From the NCBI RefSeq assembly GCF_002088935.1, contig NZ_NCSS01000006.1:62001-126000 (forward strand): DNA of 64,000 nucleotides, read 5' to 3'. This DNA is from Henriciella litoralis (lineage in GTDB: Bacteria; Pseudomonadota; Alphaproteobacteria; Caulobacterales; Hyphomonadaceae). Within the stretch, counting starts at the first letter, position 1; every line of letters starts with the position of its first letter. Positions 8,723-16,675 of the stretch are shown here, one piece after another. The notes under the pieces were generated by a model. The model was not told the origin of the DNA, ran no database searches, and saw only the letters and a program-made list of their open reading frames with translations. Both the position numbers and the translations under genes were made by a program.

Positions 8723-10930
8723 TTGCTTAAACTAAAACCTGGATACTGCGCTGCCACTTCACTCGTGTCAGCCTTGGTGGCTCTTGTGCCAGCGTCTGCT
8801 TACGCACAAGACGCTAGCGCTGAGGATGCGAACGACCAATCGAAAAGATTGGGGACTGTCACGGTCACAGCCCAGAAAAGAGAAGAATCAAGTCAGGACG
8901 TGCCCGTCGCGCTGACGGCTTTCTCTGGCGACATGGCAGAAGAAGCAAACATCGTCGCCGTGGAAGATCTGGCGCGTTTCACGCCCGGCCTGAATATCGT
9001 TCAGTCGGATGCCGCAAGGACGCGCATCCGGATCAGGGGCGTAGGCAGCCAGAAATTCGACATCGGATCAGATCCGTCGGTGGGTGTCTTTATTGACGAA
9101 GTCTACATACCCCGGTTCAGCGGAGCTGAATTCGCATTGCTTGATGTTGAGCGTATCGAAGTTCTAAAGGGGCCTCAGGGCACGCTTTTTGGCCGGAATA
9201 CGCCTGGCGGCGCGATAAGCGTCATCACAAAGGATCCGTCAGATACATTCGAGGGATTTGTCGAAGCGGGGATCGGCAACAAGGATAGCTATTCCTTCAA
9301 GGGACGAGTTGCGGGACCGCTCAGCGACACAGTCAGCGCCAGTCTGAACTATGGTGAGGAGACGGAGGGCGGCTATGTCAAAAACGACCTCACCGGCAAC
9401 ACCAATGACGAGACATCGCGGGCAGCGATCGCGAAGCTCAAATTCGACCCCGACAGCACCCTCTCGATCACGGCCAGCCTGCAGTACACAGACATCGAAG
9501 CTGACGCCATCCTGGCCGGTAGCGAAGCTACGCTTCCGAACTCCCAGGCTTTGCCGCTATTCCTGTTTCCCCCCGGCTCGACAGTCACGGTCAATGACGA
9601 TCCGTTTCTCGCGACGGCGAACATCGATGGTGGTCTCAACATCAAGTCCTTCATGCCGATACTCAGAATCGAGAAGGACTTCGGCGACCTGACTTTGACT
9701 TCGATCTCTGCCTATAGGGACAGCGAATTCGATGCCATTGAGGACTTTGACAGAACATCCGCTGATGTTGGTCGGACCGCAATCTACGAAGAATCAACCA
9801 CCTTCTCGCAAGAGCTTCGCGTTTCGAACGCAAACTTCATTGCTGGGGTGTTCTATTATAATGACGATGCATACCGCTCAGACAGCTTCAACTGGTACAG
9901 TGCGTCGGTCCCATACGCTCTGGCTGGCGGCAACGTTGCAAGGGATTCGGCCATTGTTGACCTCGAGACAGAGAGCTGGGCGATATTCGGCCAGTATGAA
10001 TTCAATTTTACTGACCGTCTCAGCCTGACACTTGGTGGTCGCTACACTGAGGACAAGAAGAATTATACGCTAGCTGCGGAGTCGAATGCTCCGGGTGTTC
10101 CGCCCGTGGCCGTGCCTTATGAGACGTCTGGCGATCTGAGCTTTGACAGTTTTGATCCCAAGGCGTCGCTTGAGTTCAATCCGACCGATGATGTGTTGCT
10201 GTATGCAAGCTATAATCAAGGCTTCAAGAGCGGCGGCGTGCAGTTCACGGCGTTCCGCGAAGCGCTTGCAGATCTCGTCTTCGAACCGGAAGATATTGAT
10301 GCCTACGAGATCGGCATGAAGGCGGATCTCCTCAACAACACGCTCCGCGTGAACTCCGCTGCATATCTTTATGATTACGCGAACCTGCAACTACAGCGAG
10401 TTGAAGTGGTGGATGGAAGTCCGTCTTCGGTCACCCGCAACGCAGCTGAGGCAGAGATCAAAGGGCTCGAACTGGACGTCACCTGGCTCCCGACGGAGGA
10501 GTTGCTGCTGCGCGCTGGCTACAATTACCTCGATGCCACGTTCCAGGATTTTGTTCTGCCTCTGACCGGAGATGATCTGAGCGGAAATACCATGCCTAAC
10601 AGCCCGGAACATACTTTGTCGGCGACGATCGACTATCAGAAGGAGCTGAGCAATTCGTGGATGCTAGGTCTCGGCGCAGACTGGTTCTGGTCGAGCGAAC
10701 AGAACCATGACGTTTTTGATGATGATCCTGTCACACAGCAGGATGCCTACAATACCGGACAGCTCAGAATGTCGTTGACGTCGCCAAATGAAGGGATGCG
10801 GATTTCGGTCTTTGCCGACAATGTGACGGATGAAACCTATCCCCGAATCCTTCTTCGCCGGCAAACCGAAGTTCTGACGAATTATTCTGATGGTATTCGT
10901 TACGGGGCAAAGGTGCGGTTCAGCTTCTAA
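8723..10930 (+). CDS. TonB-dependent outer-membrane receptor
   Basis: A 735-residue TonB-dependent transporter. The N-terminal signal peptide ends near AYAQ (about residue 28). GTVTVTAQKREE near 43-54 resembles a TonB box leading into the plug domain (to about 165), which contains DVPVALTAF, the RIRGVG segment and VEVLKGPQGTLFGRNTPGG-type residues. A beta-barrel follows and ends in a terminal aromatic residue (KVRFSF). The start is TTG at 8723, chosen because GGAGG lies 8 bp upstream and the signal peptide begins there. The receptor forms its own unit, bounded by promoter/operator B and a strong terminator. Its place inside the catabolic island suggests uptake of the aromatic substrate rather than iron, as for other sphingomonad/caulobacter-type receptors, but this is inferred. 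Confidence 0.92.
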   Translation: MLKLKPGYCAATSLVSALVALVPASAYAQDASAEDANDQSKRLGTVTVTAQKREESSQDVPVALTAFSGDMAEEANIVAVEDLARFTPGLNIVQSDAARTRIRIRGVGSQKFDIGSDPSVGVFIDEVYIPRFSGAEFALLDVERIEVLKGPQGTLFGRNTPGGAISVITKDPSDTFEGFVEAGIGNKDSYSFKGRVAGPLSDTVSASLNYGEETEGGYVKNDLTGNTNDETSRAAIAKLKFDPDSTLSITASLQYTDIEADAILAGSEATLPNSQALPLFLFPPGSTVTVNDDPFLATANIDGGLNIKSFMPILRIEKDFGDLTLTSISAYRDSEFDAIEDFDRTSADVGRTAIYEESTTFSQELRVSNANFIAGVFYYNDDAYRSDSFNWYSASVPYALAGGNVARDSAIVDLETESWAIFGQYEFNFTDRLSLTLGGRYTEDKKNYTLAAESNAPGVPPVAVPYETSGDLSFDSFDPKASLEFNPTDDVLLYASYNQGFKSGGVQFTAFREALADLVFEPEDIDAYEIGMKADLLNNTLRVNSAAYLYDYANLQLQRVEVVDGSPSSVTRNAAEAEIKGLELDVTWLPTEELLLRAGYNYLDATFQDFVLPLTGDDLSGNTMPNSPEHTLSATIDYQKELSNSWMLGLGADWFWSSEQNHDVFDDDPVTQQDAYNTGQLRMSLTSPNEGMRISVFADNVTDETYPRILLRRQTEVLTNYSDGIRYGAKVRFSF

Positions 10931-10953
10931 TTCCTCCCGCATCTTGCTGGACT

Positions 10954-10992
10954 GGCCGCGCTCACGAACCGTGCAGCGCGGCCGCTTTTTTT
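10954..10992 (+). terminator. Rho-independent terminator after the TonB receptor
   Basis: A perfect 9 bp stem, GGCCGCGCT (10954-10962) with AGCGCGGCC (10975-10983), is followed after two bases by seven T residues (10986-10992). It lies 24 bp after the receptor stop codon. Confidence 0.9.
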
Positions 10993-11080
10993 GGGGGACG
11001 CTATCTCTCGCTAGCTGAACTTTGGGCGATAGTCTCATCCGATCCGGCATGACCGCCGGGCCGGCCGCCTTCTGGCGGGA

Positions 11081-11881
11081 TCACTCCGGCCGCAGTATGG
11101 CGCGCAATGGCTCACGATAGGCGGCTGCTACAGCGCGCATCGCTTCGTCGGCGGCTTTTGGGGTGCGTGACGTGACGACCGCCTCAAAGGACGGGCGTGA
11201 TTTGAGGCGTTCCCAGTAGTCGACGGTCTTCGGAACCTCTGGAGACTTCAGGTCAAGGATTCCGAGTATGTCACACCGCAGAAGAAATGGCGTCAGCGCC
11301 GCATCAGCAAGGGTATAGCTATCACCGCACAGGAAGGCGCTTTCCCGAAGCGCGACGTCGATGTCGGCAAGCATCTCTCCCAGCACCTGGACGCCTCGAT
11401 GGACGATCGTCGACTCCAGCCCCTTCATCAGGATATCTCGCCGCTGCGAGCGCTTCACCGGGTCGGAAATGGACTGGAGGCTCCTGTCCACCTTCTCCGA
11501 ATCGATCGGCATGTACTGATGGCGCATGATGGTCGCATAGGTTGCAGCGCCTAATGCAGGCAAATAGACATCATCGGCGCGCTTCATCCACCAGCGAACC
11601 TTTGCTCTGTCGATGGGGGCCGATGGCAGAAGTGCAGGCTTTGCTTTGATCTCGTCGAGATAACTCATGATCACGCTGGATTCGCGCAACACGATTTGAC
11701 CTGCATCTGAATGCACAACCAGAGTTGGGACAACGCCATCCGGATTGAGTTGCCTGTATTCTGGGCCTGCCAGTTGTTCTCGTGTCACGATGACTTCGTC
11801 ATACGGGATATCTTTTTCGGCCAGCACCAGCCGAACTTTGGTGCCGCAAGTTGCCTCGTTGAAATGATAAAGCGTGAGCAT
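11081..11881 (-). CDS. Glutathione S-transferase family protein with N-terminal cysteine
   Basis: A 266-residue cytosolic GST. The thioredoxin-like N-terminal domain begins MLTLYHFNEATCGTKVRL, with a Cys at residue 12 where maleylacetoacetate isomerases and tetrachlorohydroquinone dehalogenases (PcpC/LinD) also place an active-site Cys or Ser. The glutathione-binding turn VVPTLVV and the ESSVIMSYL segment are present. An all-helical C-terminal domain follows. The longest open frame starts 23 codons upstream, but ATG 11881 has AAGGA at good spacing and gives the family N-terminus. In this context (flavin hydroxylases, FAH hydrolase) it could isomerise a ring-cleavage product or remove a halide or thiol adduct. 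It is transcribed divergently from the second SnoaL gene across operator site C. Confidence 0.82.
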   Translation of the reverse strand: MLTLYHFNEATCGTKVRLVLAEKDIPYDEVIVTREQLAGPEYRQLNPDGVVPTLVVHSDAGQIVLRESSVIMSYLDEIKAKPALLPSAPIDRAKVRWWMKRADDVYLPALGAATYATIMRHQYMPIDSEKVDRSLQSISDPVKRSQRRDILMKGLESTIVHRGVQVLGEMLADIDVALRESAFLCGDSYTLADAALTPFLLRCDILGILDLKSPEVPKTVDYWERLKSRPSFEAVVTSRTPKAADEAMRAVAAAYREPLRAILRPE

Positions 11882-11922
11882 TCCAGTCCTTTCCAAGCCA
11901 CATCGTAATCGAAGCGCATTAT

Positions 11923-11949
11923 TGCATGCAAATAATGATTTTGCACTCA
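11923..11949. promoter_or_regulatory. Operator site C between the GST and SnoaL genes
   Basis: A perfect TGCATGCA (11923-11930) is followed 19 bp on by a degenerate copy, TGCACTCA (11942-11949). The site is 42 bp upstream of the GST start and 86 bp upstream of the SnoaL-type gene start, in their shared divergent promoter region. The flanking AATAAT sequences resemble those at sites A and E. Confidence 0.55.
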
Positions 11950-12034
11950 ATAATGGCGCACATATAGTGAGTTGAATGTTGGATGTTTTGCCTTCGGCGA
12001 AACGGAAAAGGACAAATACCTGGAAGGAGGAGAA

Positions 12035-12643
12035 ATGTCAGACAGTGAACAGCTGGACCGGGTCAGGATAGCTCATCTTATCCTCCAGGAACGCGTTGCG
12101 CGAGATACTGGCAGGTGGGATCAGATGCGGGCCTGCTATTCGGGCGACGCCCGTGTTGATATTTCCTGGTTCAGGGGAAGCGGTTTCGATTTTGTTGACG
12201 CCTCCCGTGAGGCGGCGGACAGCGGCAGTGGCTCGTTCCATAAAATGGAGCCCTGCCTTGTTGATGTAAGAGATGATCGTGCAATTGTTGATGTGGGCGT
12301 CGCCATTCACCTGCGGACCTTGATGGATAAGGTTGAGGTGCTGCTCATCGGCCATGGACGTATGCTGTTTCGCGTAGAGCGAACTGGTTCAAACTGGCTT
12401 ATCAATCATCTGACGGGCATTTATGTCATGGATACACTGCAGCCAGCGGTCCCGGGAGAGGCGGTGAGTTTCGATCGTGAGCGCCTGGCAGCCTATCGCT
12501 CTTCATATCGCTATCTCTCCTACCTGCTCGAAATGTCTGGCCGGCCTGTAAGCCAGGACCTGCCTGGCGTGGACAGGCCCGACAGCGTTGACGCCATTCT
12601 GACCGCAAACACTGAGTGGTTAAATCAGCAATCTGAACCGTAA
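12035..12643 (+). CDS. SnoaL-like/NTF2 domain protein, long form
   Basis: A 202-residue SnoaL_4-type protein. The N-terminal region LDRVRIAHLILQERVARDTGRW and then MRACYSGDARVDISWFRG match the N-terminal helix and first strands of NTF2-fold proteins. The central strands (VDVRDDRAIVDVGVAI, GHGRMLFRVERTG) and NHLTGIYVMD complete the barrel, and a 60-residue C-terminal tail follows. The ATG at 12035 is chosen over an in-frame ATG 63 bp upstream because GGAAGGAGG lies 4-5 bp before it. It is apparently monocistronic, divergent from GST and convergent with the sulfatase-activating enzyme gene. Related proteins occur in aromatic and steroid catabolic clusters as isomerases, dehydratases or proteins of unknown role, so no reaction is assigned. 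Confidence 0.75.
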   Translation: MSDSEQLDRVRIAHLILQERVARDTGRWDQMRACYSGDARVDISWFRGSGFDFVDASREAADSGSGSFHKMEPCLVDVRDDRAIVDVGVAIHLRTLMDKVEVLLIGHGRMLFRVERTGSNWLINHLTGIYVMDTLQPAVPGEAVSFDRERLAAYRSSYRYLSYLLEMSGRPVSQDLPGVDRPDSVDAILTANTEWLNQQSEP

Positions 12644-12729
12644 AAAGATATCTACTGGTCTAACATCACTTTAGTGTCGCGGCGGCTTTTAGCGACCAGA
12701 AATCGGATTTCAATAAACGTGCATTTGGT

Positions 12730-13686
12730 TCACGCCCCATCGTCCGGCGGGCTGTCCCTCACAACTCTGAAACCGAGATGCGATGTCGAAAAATGGAGTT
12801 CCTGGAACTGGCGGGCTTGTGGTCTATACCGGCGACAGAAATTATCCGCGCAAAGATATGATCCGCCTTTAATGGTGAAATTACCTTTGGATGAGGCTGG
12901 GGTTTCGGTCCACTCCCACACATTGCCAATCATGTCGTATAGGCCGACTTTGCTGGCCTCAAAGCAGCCGACTGGAGACGTCCCCGAATAGCCATCGGTC
13001 ACAGTATCGACGAAGGGGAACACACCTTGCCAGGTGTTTGCGACTGGCGCGCCTTCTCGAGTGTAAGCCCCGGAGATTGTGTTTTCCTGATCGGGAAGGC
13101 CCAGCTGGGCTGCGTATTCCCACTCGGTCTCAGTCGGAAGCCTGGCATTAGCCCAGGCTGCATAGGCGCGCGCATCAGACAGGGAAACATGTACGACCGG
13201 ATGTTTTTCGAGCCCCTGAAGCGTCGTTCCCTCACCGCCTGGAGCCCGCCAGTTTGCATTCCGGTCCAACCGCCAGATTTTCCCGGCAGGCGCACCCGGT
13301 TGAAAGACTGCAGATCCATTTGCCAAATTGGTATCGGGATCCAGACGCTCGGCATCAGTTACATACCCTGTATCTGTGACAAACTCGCCGAACTCAGCAT
13401 TCGTAACCTCATGGGTGAGAAACCAGAGCTCGCTCATGTGAAGTTTAATGCCCGCGCTTTCCTCCGGGTATTGAGGCGATTGGCCAAGCACAAATGCGCC
13501 GTCGGGGATCAGAGTATATTCTGCAATCGGATGCGCGGCAGAATGACAGCCGGCTTGTGCGGAAGTGCCTGACGCATCGGAGGTAGCGGCAGGGGGCCGG
13601 GAGCAGGCTGAAGCCAATATCAGACAAAGCAAAGTGCCCAGCGACACCTGCCAAACGTCTCGGATTTGGGGATCAGTCTTTGACAA
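12730..13686 (-). CDS. Formylglycine-generating enzyme (SUMF1/FGE family), exported, probable lipoprotein
   Basis: A 318-residue sulfatase-modifying factor. The N-terminus is hydrophobic and reaches a lipobox-like ILASAC with Cys28, so export and lipidation are likely. The FGE-sulfatase domain covers about residues 55-312 and includes HEVTNAEFGEFV, HPVVHVSLSDARAYAAWA, RLPTETEWEYAA and DMIGNVWEWT. The catalytic cysteine pair is present in GGSYLCADNFCRRYR (Cys279 and Cys284), matching the Cys-x4-Cys of active FGE. It should oxidise the sulfatase active-site Cys to formylglycine, and the sulfatase at 16676-18259 is the obvious client. The start is TTG at 13686, overlapping the GntR regulator gene by 14 bp, so both lie in one minus-strand unit. 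The ribosome binding site is weak and the exact start is uncertain. Confidence 0.85.
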   Translation of the reverse strand: MSKTDPQIRDVWQVSLGTLLCLILASACSRPPAATSDASGTSAQAGCHSAAHPIAEYTLIPDGAFVLGQSPQYPEESAGIKLHMSELWFLTHEVTNAEFGEFVTDTGYVTDAERLDPDTNLANGSAVFQPGAPAGKIWRLDRNANWRAPGGEGTTLQGLEKHPVVHVSLSDARAYAAWANARLPTETEWEYAAQLGLPDQENTISGAYTREGAPVANTWQGVFPFVDTVTDGYSGTSPVGCFEASKVGLYDMIGNVWEWTETPASSKGNFTIKGGSYLCADNFCRRYRPQARQFQELHFSTSHLGFRVVRDSPPDDGA

Positions 13687-14419
13687 GTCGCAGGAACGGA
13701 TAGCGCTCGACTTCTACGGAGTTCTCCTGAAGAGAGGTGAGAACTCGCTCGAGGTTTTGACGCGCATTATGAATATGCTGCTTCAGGGCGTTTTCAGCCC
13801 GCACAGAGTCGCGCGCAACAATCGCCTCGTATACCCATTTATGGTCCTGCTGGGCGCGTTCGATGACGGCCCGTATCGATTGAAAGTCGCGGGTTGTTGC
13901 CGCGATGGATTTGGCAGCGGCAAGCGGAATGGATTCGAATTTCTGCATCATTTCGCAAAGGACTTCATTGTCCGCCGCTTTGACGATGGCATTGTGAAAT
14001 TTTCCGTTGATGTCTGCGAACATCAGGGCGTCTGAATAGTCGAGCTCTTCCTTTAGCAGGAGGCCATCAACCTGAAGAAGGTATCCCTTCAGGTCCGCGT
14101 TCATTTCACGCGAAATGCCATTATGAGCTGCCAGCCGGGCCGCCATGCCTTCGAGTGTTTCGCGGACGTCAACAGCAACCATAATATGCTTGATCGAAAA
14201 ACGCCGGACCACGAAGCCGCGATTTGGCGTGTATTCGAGCAGGCCCTCATTGGCCAGTTCGGTGAGGGCGAGCTTCACCGGCGTCCGGGATGTGTCGAGC
14301 ATCTCGGCGATATGCTTTTCCTGCATGCGTTGGCCAGCCTCAAACTCGCCCGTCATGAGCAGTTCGCGCAGTTTGGTGACGATGTATTCGGTTTGAGTGG
14401 CCACGGAACGTCCCTGCAT
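13673..14419 (-). CDS. GntR-family (FadR/FCD type) transcriptional regulator
   Basis: A 248-residue regulator with an N-terminal winged helix (YIVTKLRELLMTGEF, then KHIAEMLDTSRTPVKLALTE and NEGLLEYTPNRGFVV) and an all-helical C-terminal FCD ligand-binding domain (RETLEGMAARLAAHNG through DHKWVYEAIVARD). FCD regulators usually bind acid metabolites and repress catabolic genes. The ATG at 14419 is preferred over one 51 bp upstream because AGGG lies 5-6 bp before it and the operator-like octamer (14466-14473) then falls upstream. It is the only regulator gene inside the island, so it is the best candidate for binding the repeated octamer. It is the first gene of a two-gene unit with the formylglycine-generating enzyme. 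Confidence 0.88.
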   Translation of the reverse strand: MQGRSVATQTEYIVTKLRELLMTGEFEAGQRMQEKHIAEMLDTSRTPVKLALTELANEGLLEYTPNRGFVVRRFSIKHIMVAVDVRETLEGMAARLAAHNGISREMNADLKGYLLQVDGLLLKEELDYSDALMFADINGKFHNAIVKAADNEVLCEMMQKFESIPLAAAKSIAATTRDFQSIRAVIERAQQDHKWVYEAIVARDSVRAENALKQHIHNARQNLERVLTSLQENSVEVERYPFLRLVKD

Positions 14420-14465
14420 TTTACCCTGATGCCAGTTTAGACACGTTTGTCTGAATCGACAAGAT

Positions 14466-14477
14466 TGCATGCACGCA
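14466..14477. promoter_or_regulatory. Operator site D upstream of the GntR regulator
   Basis: A perfect TGCATGCA at 14466-14473 overlaps a second, degenerate octamer TGCACGCA at 14470-14477. It lies 47 bp upstream of the GntR start codon and lacks a partner 18-19 bp away. It suggests autoregulation of the regulator/FGE unit. Confidence 0.45.
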
Positions 14478-14691
14478 AAGCCTGATCGACTTCAACCTGG
14501 CCGGTCTTCCTGTGCGGGCACCAGGCCTGCAAGCCGCTGCAGGCGGCCCAACCATCACAATCTTCCTCCGTCTGTCACGTGCTTAACGATCCGAGATTTT
14601 TTCAGGTTCTGCGGCGTTCCGTTCTCAGGCTTCGAATTCATGGGTGCGACAGAAAGGTCCACGCGTATCGACAGTTTTGCGGTTGCCAAAA

Positions 14692-14718
14692 AGCATGCAA
14701 TAATTAAGAAAGCATGCA
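14692..14718. promoter_or_regulatory. Operator site E upstream of hydroxylase 2: paired AGCATGCA
   Basis: Two identical AGCATGCA octamers at 14692-14699 and 14711-14718 have starts 19 bp apart, with an AT-only spacer apart from one G. The site ends 55 bp upstream of the hydroxylase start codon, the distance expected for a promoter-proximal operator. Confidence 0.65.
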
Positions 14719-14772
14719 TAAGGTCGGTTTGTGCCGAAATAGATGAAATTCACAAGGAGAGGAGCGGCGGCC

Positions 14773-16530
14773 ATGAAGGAATTCCCGGTAACAATCGTAG
14801 GGGGCGGGCCTTCCGGGCTTCTGGCGTCTGCATTGCTGACGCGCCATGGTATCAAGCACCTCCTGGTTGAGGCCCGCCAAGAACTCCATAGGGCGCCGCA
14901 AGCGCACGTCCTGAACACCCGCTCCCTGGAGATATTTCGGCAAATCGGCGTGGATACACAAATTCTGGAAGCTGCGACGGACGTAGAGAAGCAGCAGTAC
15001 ATCACCTATTTCGATCAGCTCACGGGGTTGAGCTATGGAGCTCTGGACATCGGTGCCCGGCGGAGCGGACAGGGCTTCCTGGAGTCGCTTAGCCCGACGC
15101 GCGCAGCAAATCTGCCGCAGGACCAGCTTGAGGAGATTCTCTTTGAGAAAGCCCAACAGAGTGAGGTCGCCACGATCCGCTTTGGCACACGATGCACCGG
15201 TCACGCGCAAACGTCCGACGGGGTGATCGTCGACCTGTCAGACGAGGACGGACAGGAGTATCAGGTTCGTTCAGACTACCTCATCAGCGCCGAAGGCGCT
15301 GGCAGCGGGACGCGGCGTCGAATGGGAATTGAAATGGAGGGACCTGTCGGGATCGCCCATTTCATTACCGTCTATTTCAAAAGCGATCTTGCCGGGCTGT
15401 TGAAGGGGAGAGAAGGGGTGGTGCACTGGTGCCTGAACCTTAAGACCCCTGGCATACTGGTCGTGCACGATGACAAGGAACGCTCGGTTCTAATGATCCA
15501 GTACGATCCCGAGACCCAGTCCCCGGAAGATTTCACTGAAGCGGTTTGTGCCGACTATCTGCGCAATGTGATTGGAGACGAGTCCCATCCATTTGAAATC
15601 AGAAGCCTGGATACCTGGGTGATGAATGCACAGGTGGCCCGGTCCTATGGCGAAGGACGTGTTTTCCTGGTGGGTGACGCCGCTCACCGTTTCCCGCCAA
15701 CAGGCGGTCTGGGACTGAATACTGGCGCCCAGGACGTGTACAATTTCATCTGGAAACTGAGGGAGGTGCTGAGCGGCAATGCCAAAGCGGACCTGCTGCA
15801 GACCTACGAAACCGAGTGCCGCCCGATCGCCCTTGTAAACTGCCAGCACAGCCTGACGAATATGCTGAGAGGCGTAGAGGTGCCAAAGGCGATTGGCCTT
15901 GGCGAAGACGCGGCGTCCTCAGAGGCGAATATCGACATCCTGCGGCAAGGTGGTCCCGCTGCGGTCGAAAGGCAGGCAAGGATCCAGGAGGCAATTGAAG
16001 GGCAGTTGCAACACTATGTGTCCTACGGACTGGACCTCGGCGGCGTGTACGAGGCGGGTGCCCTGGTCCGGGATGGCGAGGCGATCGTCAAAGCTGAGGA
16101 AGATCCGGTCGAGTACAGACCGAATGCCCAGCCCGGAGCGCGGTTTCCCCACTTCTGGGTGGAACAAGCCGGTCATCGAAAATCAGTGCATGACCTGTTG
16201 TCCTATGACGGGTTCACGATGATCCTCGGGTCAGATGGCAGTGCCTGGAAGTCGCTGCTCGCCGAACTCGATGAGTGCTCTTTCAAGATCAACCTCGTGG
16301 AAATTGGTCCGCAGCAAGTTGTGCAGGACAAGGAGAATGCGTTGTCCCGCCTCTGCGGAATAGCTGAAAACGGCGCCATATTGGTGCGTCCGGATGGCCA
16401 TGTCGCCTGGCGTGAAAAGTCACTTCCCGGCAATCCCAGGGCCAGTCTGGAACGGGCAATCGCTGCAGCGTTTCCGGCAAGGCTGCGTTGGCGTCATGAT
16501 GAGCCGGTCGACGCTCACAGAACGGCCTGA
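14773..16530 (+). CDS. FAD-dependent aromatic (phenol-type) hydroxylase 2
   Basis: A 585-residue paralogue of the hydroxylase at 6193-7905. It has the FAD motif IVGGGPSGLLASALL near residues 8-22, YLISAEGAGSGTRRRMG for the second motif, and GDAAHRFPPTGGLGLNTG near 301-318. A C-terminal thioredoxin-like domain ends in ILVRPDGHVAWRE. The Asp of the usual DG motif is Glu here (SAEGAGSG), a departure from paralogue 1 (AADGAASG). It should hydroxylate a phenolic ring with NAD(P)H and O2. The ATG at 14773 is chosen over one 30 bp upstream because GGAG lies 8 bp before it and the FAD motif is then at the normal position. It appears to be a single-gene unit behind operator E and is followed by operator F and the sulfatase operon. 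Confidence 0.9.
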   Translation: MKEFPVTIVGGGPSGLLASALLTRHGIKHLLVEARQELHRAPQAHVLNTRSLEIFRQIGVDTQILEAATDVEKQQYITYFDQLTGLSYGALDIGARRSGQGFLESLSPTRAANLPQDQLEEILFEKAQQSEVATIRFGTRCTGHAQTSDGVIVDLSDEDGQEYQVRSDYLISAEGAGSGTRRRMGIEMEGPVGIAHFITVYFKSDLAGLLKGREGVVHWCLNLKTPGILVVHDDKERSVLMIQYDPETQSPEDFTEAVCADYLRNVIGDESHPFEIRSLDTWVMNAQVARSYGEGRVFLVGDAAHRFPPTGGLGLNTGAQDVYNFIWKLREVLSGNAKADLLQTYETECRPIALVNCQHSLTNMLRGVEVPKAIGLGEDAASSEANIDILRQGGPAAVERQARIQEAIEGQLQHYVSYGLDLGGVYEAGALVRDGEAIVKAEEDPVEYRPNAQPGARFPHFWVEQAGHRKSVHDLLSYDGFTMILGSDGSAWKSLLAELDECSFKINLVEIGPQQVVQDKENALSRLCGIAENGAILVRPDGHVAWREKSLPGNPRASLERAIAAAFPARLRWRHDEPVDAHRTA

Positions 16531-16597
16531 CGCAAACAGGCCGCGCCGGCGGAAATTTGCGCCCGGGCCTTGCAGTGACGTCATTAGGGTATAGAAA

Positions 16598-16623
16598 AGC
16601 ATGCAAAAAAGAATAAGCATGCA
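16598..16623. promoter_or_regulatory. Operator site F upstream of the sulfatase operon: paired AGCATGCA
   Basis: AGCATGCA octamers at 16598-16605 and 16616-16623 have starts 18 bp apart and a purine-rich A/T spacer. The site ends 53 bp upstream of the sulfatase start codon. A TTGCAG hexamer (16570-16575) with TAGAAA (16592-16597) at 16 bp spacing is a possible promoter that would place the operator over the transcription start. Confidence 0.62.
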
Positions 16624-16675
16624 TTATTGTGCGGTGTGCGAATGAGTAAGGCGCGCCAGCCAGGAGGAGACATAG

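Larger units (their letters stand above)
14420..14772. other. Divergent intergenic region between the GntR gene and hydroxylase 2
   Basis: No gene was recognised in these 353 bp. The region holds an AGACA/TGTCT inverted repeat (14439-14452) just upstream of the GntR start, operator-like octamers D and E, and a 7 bp inverted repeat GCCTGCA/TGCAGGC (14525-14544). It has no T-run to suggest a terminator. Confidence 0.6.

Noticed and set aside
16523..16543. CGGCCTG/CAGGCCG stem just after hydroxylase 2
   Set aside because: The 7 bp stem overlaps the stop region and is followed by GC-rich sequence, not a T-run, so it was not called a terminator.
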